Shown here piece after piece: positions 6,280 to 11,428 of a stretch of 11,428 nt of DNA. Source of the stretch: Flavobacteriales bacterium (GTDB lineage Bacteria; Bacteroidota; Bacteroidia; NS11-12g; UBA955); contig CANIZU010000046.1 of NCBI GenBank assembly GCA_947472115.1, positions 1 through 11,428 of the forward strand, in the 5' to 3' direction. Position numbers and translations under genes: made by a program. Numbering within the stretch: position 1 is the stretch's first letter; each line of letters starts with the position of its first letter. Under the pieces are notes generated by a model that saw only the letters and a program-made list of their open reading frames with translations, did not search any database and was not told the origin of the DNA.

Positions 6280-7425
6280 TTATCTCGTCACAGATTCCAA
6301 AGCCCTTACCATCGAGGGCCAGCTGAATTGCTTCTTGAGTTCCTTGAGCGATGTTCTAACGTGCTCAATTCTTCCCGCTTCATACATCGAGACAATAGCG
6401 TCTGCCAAAGATTCTGCCGTTGGCTCACAAACCCATCCCGCCTCGCCGTGTGGAACCAATTCCGATAGCCCGCCCACGTTCGTAATGATCATTGGCGTGC
6501 CAAAATGATACGCTATCTGAGAAACCCCGCTTTGGGTGGCGTTGCGATAGGGCTGAGCGACAATATCCGCTGCTGAAAAGTATAATCTCACATCGTCGTT
6601 CGGAATGAATTTGGTGTGTAACTCAATCCTGTTTTCTAATTGCTTCTCTGCGATGATTTTATCGTAAGGCGCACTGTCTTCGTAGTATTCGCCGGCGATC
6701 AACAAATTGACATCCTTCAACGATTCGCGTAGCAGAGCCATCGCTTGTAGCAATAAGTCCAACCCCTTGTAGTTGCGGATGAATCCAAAGAATAAAACAT
6801 ACCTTTTTTTTGCATCTAAACCTAATAATGCGCAGGCCTCAAACTTAGAGACTGCTTGACCAAAATTGTCGTATAGCGGATGCGCATGATACCCTGTTTT
6901 CTTCACCGGTTTGCTGATTGGGAAATCTTGTAAATCCTTCAATACCTTTCGACTCATGGCAACAGCACCATCCAAAACAGGCAAAAAATATTTCGAAAAC
7001 GGGGTGTCGAAAAAGCGCTTTTCGTGGGGAATGATGTTATCGGTTATCGCAATGACCTGCGTGTGGTGATTGCTTTTTACGATGCGAGCAAATGTGCCAA
7101 AACAAGGTCCAAAAAATGGCATCCAGTATCGGAAAATGATAATGTCGGGCTTGATTTTTTTGTATTTGTGTCCTACCGAGATCCAATTAAGTGGATTTAC
7201 AGAATTTAGAGCAATATCAATCGTTAAATCCTCAGGTTTGGGGTCGTCGCTGAACTGAGATTGCCCTGGAAATAAAAAGTTGGGGTATTGCAACGAAAAC
7301 GTGAGCAGTGTGACTTGGTTATTTTGCATCAACTCCCTGGCCAAACGCTCATTGTATGTGGCCAATCCGCCGCGAAGAGGGTGGGCTGGTCCTACGATGA
7401 CAATGTGTTTGCCCTCGAACTGCAT
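6280..7425 (-). CDS. GT4-type glycosyltransferase (GT-B fold)
   Basis: A 381-residue cytoplasmic or membrane-associated enzyme with two Rossmann-like halves. The N-terminal half starts VIVGPAHPLRGGLATYNERLA (residues 9-29), the glycine-rich acceptor-side loop of GT4 enzymes. The C-terminal half contains LFFGFIRNYKGLDLLLQAM (211-229), NLLIAGEYY (240-248), and a donor-binding segment NATQSGVSQIAYHFGTP (295-311) followed by NVGGLSELV (316-324). The usual E-x7-E donor motif is altered: Gln298 and Gln303 stand where glutamates often occur, with Glu322 further on. It probably transfers a sugar from a nucleotide-sugar to a lipid-linked or surface glycan; the substrate is unknown. Its ATG shares one base with the stop of the GT2 gene (TAATG), so the two are coupled and likely form one operon with trpS. 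Confidence 0.9.
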   Translation of the reverse strand: MQFEGKHIVIVGPAHPLRGGLATYNERLARELMQNNQVTLLTFSLQYPNFLFPGQSQFSDDPKPEDLTIDIALNSVNPLNWISVGHKYKKIKPDIIIFRYWMPFFGPCFGTFARIVKSNHHTQVIAITDNIIPHEKRFFDTPFSKYFLPVLDGAVAMSRKVLKDLQDFPISKPVKKTGYHAHPLYDNFGQAVSKFEACALLGLDAKKRYVLFFGFIRNYKGLDLLLQAMALLRESLKDVNLLIAGEYYEDSAPYDKIIAEKQLENRIELHTKFIPNDDVRLYFSAADIVAQPYRNATQSGVSQIAYHFGTPMIITNVGGLSELVPHGEAGWVCEPTAESLADAIVSMYEAGRIEHVRTSLKELKKQFSWPSMVRALESVTR

Positions 7426-8378
7426 TAGTCAGTAGTTTCTTTGATGTTGTAATGGTTGCGCTCAGGGTTGGAACGACTTACCAGTTCGCCAATAAATCCA
7501 GCCAAAAAGAGTTGCGTTCCGATAATCATGGCAACCAATCCGATGTAAAAAATGGGACTATCGGTGACCAATGGGGCGCGTTTGTCTTGAATGACGTAGA
7601 TCAATTTTTCGACCAAAATCCAGCAGGCCATGAATAGTCCGACGAGGAAATTGAGTACTCCAAGAAGTCCGAAAAAGTGCATCGGTTTTTTGCCGAATTT
7701 GCTCATAAAGAACAAACTCATGAGGTCTAAAAAGCCATTGACAAATCGGTTCATGCCAAATTTGGTGCTTCCGTATTTACGTGCCTGGTGAACGACCACT
7801 TTTTCGCCCACTTTAGGGAATCCGGCCCATTTGGCAATCACAGGGATATAGCGATGCATCTCGCCATAAACCTCTATGTTCTTTACCACTTCATGACGGT
7901 ACGCCTTGAGTCCACAATTGAAATCGTGAAGTTCAAGGTCGCTTATTTTACGGGTAGCCCAATTGAATAATTTTGTCGGGATCGTCTTACTTAGGGGGTC
8001 GTATCGTTTCTTTTTCCAGCCACTAACCACATCATACCCTTCGGTTTTGATCATTTCGATCAAGCCAGGGATTTCATCGGGCGAATCTTGCAAATCGGCA
8101 TCCATTGTGATTACGACTTCGCCTTTGGCTTCGGCAAAACCCACATTCAATGCTGCACTTTTGCCGTAGTTGGTTCTGAAACGAAATCCGCGAACATTGG
8201 CGTCTTGACTGTGCAAGTTTTGGATGATATCCCAAGACCCGTCGTTGCTGCCATCATCCAGTAAAAGGATTTCGTATGTTAAATTCTCTTGCTTACAGAC
8301 GCGAACGATCCAAGCGTGCAATTCGGGCAGTGATTCTGCTTCGTTAAACAGCGGGATAACCAAAGAGACGTTTAGCAT
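7425..8378 (-). CDS. GT2 polyprenyl-phosphate glycosyltransferase (DPM1/GtrB/ArnC-like)
   Basis: A 317-residue enzyme. The GT-A catalytic domain shows VIPLFNEAESL (7-17), LLLDDGSNDGS (38-48, nucleotide-binding Asp41/Asp42), NYGKSAALNVGF (70-81), the metal-binding TMDADLQDSP (91-100, Asp93/Asp95) and HDFNCGLKAY (151-160). Two transmembrane helices close the protein (about 233-258 and 276-298), as in GtrB/ArnC-type enzymes that join a sugar from UDP- or GDP-sugar to undecaprenyl phosphate. The sugar is not predictable. It lies 57 bases downstream of trpS with no terminator visible between, and is TAATG-coupled to the GT4 gene. It could supply the lipid-linked donor for the GT-C enzyme at 731-2203; this is inference. 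Confidence 0.92.
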   Translation of the reverse strand: MLNVSLVIPLFNEAESLPELHAWIVRVCKQENLTYEILLLDDGSNDGSWDIIQNLHSQDANVRGFRFRTNYGKSAALNVGFAEAKGEVVITMDADLQDSPDEIPGLIEMIKTEGYDVVSGWKKKRYDPLSKTIPTKLFNWATRKISDLELHDFNCGLKAYRHEVVKNIEVYGEMHRYIPVIAKWAGFPKVGEKVVVHQARKYGSTKFGMNRFVNGFLDLMSLFFMSKFGKKPMHFFGLLGVLNFLVGLFMACWILVEKLIYVIQDKRAPLVTDSPIFYIGLVAMIIGTQLFLAGFIGELVSRSNPERNHYNIKETTD

Positions 8379-8435
8379 GGGTGCAATTTAGTATAAAGGG
8401 TTTGGAAATTGAAGTATTTACTTGGATTATGACGA

Positions 8436-9434
8436 TTAACGATTGCTAAATCCGATAATTTCTCTGACTTCTCTGATGGTTTTTTGGGCAGAGATGCGGG
8501 CTTTTTCTGCACCAAACTTAGCGATATCGTTGAGGCGTTTTTCATCCCCTAATGTCGCTTGGATTTTCTCCCTGAGCGGTGCGATAAAAATCTCCATATC
8601 GGCAGCCAATTGCTTTTTGAAATCACCGTATCGGATATTGCCAGCGGTATGACTGTCTTCAAAAAATTGAATGGTATCCGCTGCGCTCACCAAACCCATT
8701 AAATCGAAGAGGTTTTGAACCGGTACGGACTTGGGTGCTCCGGGTTCTGAAGGTCCGCTGTCACTCACGGCGCGCATGATTTTCCTATTCAATACAGTTG
8801 CCTCCTCGTCGAGGTAGATTGCGTCGGCCTCCCCGGCGCTCTTACTCATTTTTCCAGTTCCTGTTAGTCCGGGCACTTTGACCAAATTCTGCTCAAAGCT
8901 AAATGCTTGCGGCTCCGGGAAATATTCGTTGTTGTATAGTCTATTGAATCGGTTGGCAAAAGTGCGCGACATTTCTAAGTGCTGCTCTTGGTCCTTGCCA
9001 ACGGGTACTTTGATCCCACGATGCAGCAGAATATCCGCAGCCATCAATACTGGGTAGGTTAATAGACCTGCGTTGATATTGTCGGGTTGGGTTCTTGCCT
9101 TTTCTTTGAAAGATGTCACGCGCTCCAACTCTCCCAAATAGGCATTCATGTTGAGGAATAAATACAATTCCGCAGTCTCTGGTAAATCACTTTGAAAGTA
9201 AATCGTACATTGCTCTGGGTCTAGTCCCAAGGCGATATACTCTGCCAAAACCCGCTTTACCGAAGCGCTTAAATCACCCGGTGTTGGATGGGTGGTTAAA
9301 CTGTGATAATCAGCAATGAAAAAATAGGAGTCAAACTGCTCTTGTAACCTAAGAAAATTCTTGAATGCGCCAAAATAGTTGCCCAAATGCAATTTCCCGG
9401 TTGGACGTATGCCGCTAACCACCACTTCTTTCAT
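8436..9434 (-). CDS. trpS: Tryptophanyl-tRNA synthetase
   Basis: A 332-residue class I aminoacyl-tRNA synthetase that charges tRNA-Trp with tryptophan, of normal bacterial length. It opens MKEVVVSGIRPTGKLHLGNYFGA, with the HIGH-type motif at His16-Leu-Gly-Asn19. Further family marks are ADYHSLT (41-47), MAADILLHRG (131-140), PVGKDQEQHLE (144-154) and the KMSKS loop at 195-199. A frame extending 39 codons upstream is open, but those residues are unlike the family and would cover the promoter, so Met at 9432-9434 is taken as the start. A -7 box (TAATTTTG) ends only five bases before it, pointing to a very short or absent leader. It is divergent from the FAD gene and is probably the first gene of trpS-GT2-GT4. 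Confidence 0.97.
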   Translation of the reverse strand: MKEVVVSGIRPTGKLHLGNYFGAFKNFLRLQEQFDSYFFIADYHSLTTHPTPGDLSASVKRVLAEYIALGLDPEQCTIYFQSDLPETAELYLFLNMNAYLGELERVTSFKEKARTQPDNINAGLLTYPVLMAADILLHRGIKVPVGKDQEQHLEMSRTFANRFNRLYNNEYFPEPQAFSFEQNLVKVPGLTGTGKMSKSAGEADAIYLDEEATVLNRKIMRAVSDSGPSEPGAPKSVPVQNLFDLMGLVSAADTIQFFEDSHTAGNIRYGDFKKQLAADMEIFIAPLREKIQATLGDEKRLNDIAKFGAEKARISAQKTIREVREIIGFSNR

Positions 9435-9439
9435 ATTTA

Positions 9440-9447
9440 CAAAATTA
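9440..9447 (-). promoter_or_regulatory. -7 box for trpS
   Basis: TAATTTTG on the minus strand matches TAnnTTTG. It overlaps a tandem repeat of ATTTTGTA and ends five bases before the trpS ATG. No -33 TTTG is clear at the usual spacing. Confidence 0.5.
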
Positions 9448-9532
9448 CAAAATCGAGGTTGATTTTGGTTGGGGCGATTCGTTTTTAAGCGTTTAATTGG
9501 TTTGTTTGATAGTAAAATCATCATTGGCCCCG

Positions 9533-9540
9533 TATTTTTG
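9533..9540 (+). promoter_or_regulatory. -7 box for the FAD dehydrogenase gene
   Basis: TATTTTTG fully matches TAnnTTTG and ends four bases before the ATG at 9545 (ten before the one at 9551). A TTTG at 9505-9508 lies upstream, but at 24 bases spacing, longer than usual. Confidence 0.5.
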
Positions 9541-9544
9541 TGCC

Positions 9545-11080
9545 ATGCCAATGTCGTTCCAACTCAAATTCTCTCCCCAAGATGTGGTGGATGCGGATTG
9601 GGTAAACGAGCAATTTGCAAAATCAGCGGGATTCGATGCACATACATGCAAGGTGGTATGGCGCAAGAAGTCGTTGGATGCCAGGGGCCGAGCCCCGTTT
9701 TTTCTGATCACAGCGGATGTTTATGTAACTGGAGAGTTGCTTGAGGCTGAGCTGGGATATCGACTCAAATCGGTAGAAAAAGCATCGCCAGTCCACATCA
9801 TTGGCGCGGGTCCGGCAGGTCTTTTTTGTGCATTGGAATTGATAGAGTTGGGGTTGAAACCCATCGTGTTAGAGAGGGGGAAAGCGGTGAAAGAACGACG
9901 TCGGGACTTGGCGATTATGAATCGTGAAAAGGTGGTGAATCCCGATAGTAATTATTGTTTTGGGGAGGGCGGCGCAGGGACTTATTCTGACGGTAAACTT
10001 TACACACGCAGCAATAAGCGGGGACCGGTGCAAAAGGTGTTGCAGTGCTTGGTGGATCACGGTGCGCCGGATTCTATTTTATATGATGCGCATCCACATA
10101 TTGGCACAAATAAACTGCCTCAGTTGGTGGAAGGGATACGCGAAACGATTGTGGCTCATGGTGGGGAAATTCGTTTCGAAACCCGTGTTGATGGTTTAGT
10201 GATGGAGTCGGATCGAATTGTTGGTTTGAGATTAAACGGCGGCGCCATTGAAAAAGTCGATAAAGTGGTACTTGCAACGGGCCATTCGGCGAGAGATATA
10301 TTCGAAATGCTTGTCGATGCGAATATTGCCATCGAAGCAAAGCCCTTCGCGATAGGCGTCCGCCTGGAGCATCCTCAATCCATTATCGATCAAATACAAT
10401 ACAAGTGTGATGACCGAGGCGAGTTTTTGCCGCCTTCTTCCTATAGTTTGGTAGAGCAGGTACAGGGTAGGGGTGTGTTTTCGTTTTGTATGTGTCCGGG
10501 AGGGATAATCGCGCCGGCCGCTACGGCGGCCGGCGAAGTCGTTGTGAACGGTTGGAGCCCAAGCAAACGCAACGGGAACTTCGCGAACTCAGGTTTCGTA
10601 GTATCTGTAGACGATCGGGATTTTAACGATTTTAATGCTCATGGTGAACTCCGTGCCCTGCGGTATCAGCAGCATTGGGAGCAATTGGCTTATCAGACTT
10701 CTGGAAGCTTGAGCGCACCGGCACAGCGAATGGAGGACTTTATTCAGGGTAAATTGAGCCGGGATTTGCCGTCGAATTCCTATATCCCCGGCTTGGTGAG
10801 TGCGCAAATTGGCGATGTGCTTTCGTCGGCTGTGCATACGCGAATCCGAGAGTCGTTGGTGGTTTTGGGAAAAAAAATGAAGGCTTTTCGGACAAACGAT
10901 GCGATTTTGGTGGGGATTGAATCACGCACCAGTAGCCCAGTGCGAATTCCTAGGCATTCAGTTACTTTAACCCATCCTCAGATTCTCAATTTGTTTCCTT
11001 GTGGTGAAGGAGCGGGTTACGCCGGAGGAATTATGAGCGCTGCTCTGGATGGGATCCGAGTGGCACAGGCTCAGATCTGA
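9545..11080 (+). CDS. FAD-dependent dehydrogenase, COG2509-type NAD(FAD)-utilising protein
   Basis: A 511-residue flavoprotein. An N-terminal domain of about 80 residues carries the VVWRKKSLDARGRAPFF stretch (38-53) typical of this family. Then follows the dinucleotide-binding fold: VHIIGAGPAGLFCALEL (83-99, GxGxxG at 87-92) ending in the acidic VLERG (108-112) that binds the ribose. FGEGGAGTYSDGKLYT (139-154) and a second nucleotide-contact ATGHSARD follow, and it closes with CGEGAGYAGGIMSAALDG, the FAD-binding C-terminal motif. The family is widespread and annotated as an oxidoreductase, but its substrate is not established. Starts at 9545 and 9551 are both possible; a further upstream ATG at 9497 would translate through the -7 box and is rejected. 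The gene stands alone on the plus strand, divergent from trpS. Confidence 0.9.
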   Translation: MPMSFQLKFSPQDVVDADWVNEQFAKSAGFDAHTCKVVWRKKSLDARGRAPFFLITADVYVTGELLEAELGYRLKSVEKASPVHIIGAGPAGLFCALELIELGLKPIVLERGKAVKERRRDLAIMNREKVVNPDSNYCFGEGGAGTYSDGKLYTRSNKRGPVQKVLQCLVDHGAPDSILYDAHPHIGTNKLPQLVEGIRETIVAHGGEIRFETRVDGLVMESDRIVGLRLNGGAIEKVDKVVLATGHSARDIFEMLVDANIAIEAKPFAIGVRLEHPQSIIDQIQYKCDDRGEFLPPSSYSLVEQVQGRGVFSFCMCPGGIIAPAATAAGEVVVNGWSPSKRNGNFANSGFVVSVDDRDFNDFNAHGELRALRYQQHWEQLAYQTSGSLSAPAQRMEDFIQGKLSRDLPSNSYIPGLVSAQIGDVLSSAVHTRIRESLVVLGKKMKAFRTNDAILVGIESRTSSPVRIPRHSVTLTHPQILNLFPCGEGAGYAGGIMSAALDGIRVAQAQI

Positions 11081-11428
11081 ATCAACTACGATTTTTATTA
11101 ATATCTGAGGGTTTTAAAGCAGTTTATTTTCTGTTGGAATGGCTTTTTTTAGTGTCCCGGTTTCATTCATGCTTGCTGGTTATGATTCACTTGGGTGGTT
11201 GCTGATAATTTATATAATAAATAAATTCAAATTGTTTTATTATGGTATTTTTTAGTTTTTAAAAAATTAAGTTCATTGTGTTTGGTAATTTTAGTAATGA
11301 TTATTGTTTGCTTTCCTTTGAGTAATGGGATTGACACATTAAAAATACTTTTAAAGGCAATTTGTTTTTTGTTTCGATATTGCGTGCACAAAAGTGCTCA
11401 TTTCTCTGAGAATAGTCTTTGAGAGCAA
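11081..11428. other. AT-rich stretch without a convincing gene
   Basis: After the FAD gene stop there is AT-rich sequence with no strong terminator hairpin and no recognisable RNA gene. A 38-codon plus-strand frame (11139-11255, start MAFFSVPVSFMLAG) has a hydrophobic product but lacks any supporting signal. A small inverted repeat GCAC-AAAA-GTGC lies near 11385-11397. The stretch may be the upstream region of a gene beyond the edge. Confidence 0.5.

Noticed and set aside
9497..9544. A 16-codon N-terminal extension of the FAD dehydrogenase
   Set aside because: It would be translated through the TATTTTTG -7 box, and the residues are not family-like.
9435..9551. A 39-codon N-terminal extension of trpS
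   Set aside because: The extra residues are unlike TrpRS, would overlap the divergent promoter region and the start of the FAD gene, and the family begins at the MKEVVVSGIRPTG methionine.
10512..10535. A GC-only hairpin (nine-base arms, six-base loop) inside the FAD gene
   Set aside because: It encodes an Ala/Pro-rich stretch in a conserved part of the protein (APAATAAGE) and is best explained by GC-rich codons. It has no U tract.
11139..11255. A 38-codon plus-strand hydrophobic frame
   Set aside because: It has no promoter box, no ribosome binding site and no recognisable product, and it lies in AT-rich sequence where such frames arise by chance.

Overview
The window looks like a chromosomal segment of a Bacteroidota bacterium. 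The evidence is several TAnnTTTG-type -7 promoter boxes, mostly no Shine-Dalgarno sequences, signal peptides ending in ...FSQ or ...EAQ, and the character of the membrane and coiled-coil proteins. The genus cannot be read from the sequence. No replication origin, integrase, transposase, CRISPR array or rRNA is visible.

Layout, mostly on the minus strand. At the left edge lies the N-terminal part of an SPFH/stomatin-like protein (1-160), preceded by a small coiled-coil protein (188-580). Next comes a TAATG-coupled pair: a polytopic membrane protein with intramembrane histidines (2203-3249) and a GT-C (GT39/ArnT-like) glycosyltransferase (731-2203). Between two near-identical copies of one terminator (3282-3318 and 5275-5311) sits an AT-richer two-gene unit: an outer-membrane/exported protein (4528-5148) overlapping a lipoprotein serine hydrolase of the beta-lactamase class C fold (3347-4531). 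The right-hand terminator copy lies just behind a tRNA-Ser(GGA) gene (5335-5422). Upstream are a secreted heptad-repeat Arg/Asp/Glu protein with its own hairpin terminator (5676-6122), then the likely operon trpS, GT2 polyprenyl-phosphate glycosyltransferase, GT4 glycosyltransferase (9434 down to 6280). Divergent from trpS, on the plus strand, is a FAD-dependent dehydrogenase of the COG2509 type (9545-11080). The last 348 bases are AT-rich and hold no convincing gene.

Functional picture. The GT2 enzyme resembles those that load a sugar onto a polyprenyl phosphate, and the GT-C enzyme resembles those that use such lipid-linked sugars outside the membrane. With the GT4 enzyme they suggest envelope glycan synthesis or modification. 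This link is inferred, because the genes sit in separate transcription units. The serine hydrolase and its partner would act in the envelope.

The most unusual points are the duplicated terminator bracketing an AT-rich gene pair beside tRNA-Ser, a 25-base perfect palindrome carrying a -7 box on both strands in front of that pair, the heptad-repeat secreted protein with a strong Shine-Dalgarno sequence, the histidine-bearing membrane protein, and the almost leaderless divergent promoters of trpS and the FAD gene. I did not find a clear new multi-gene defence or metabolic system.
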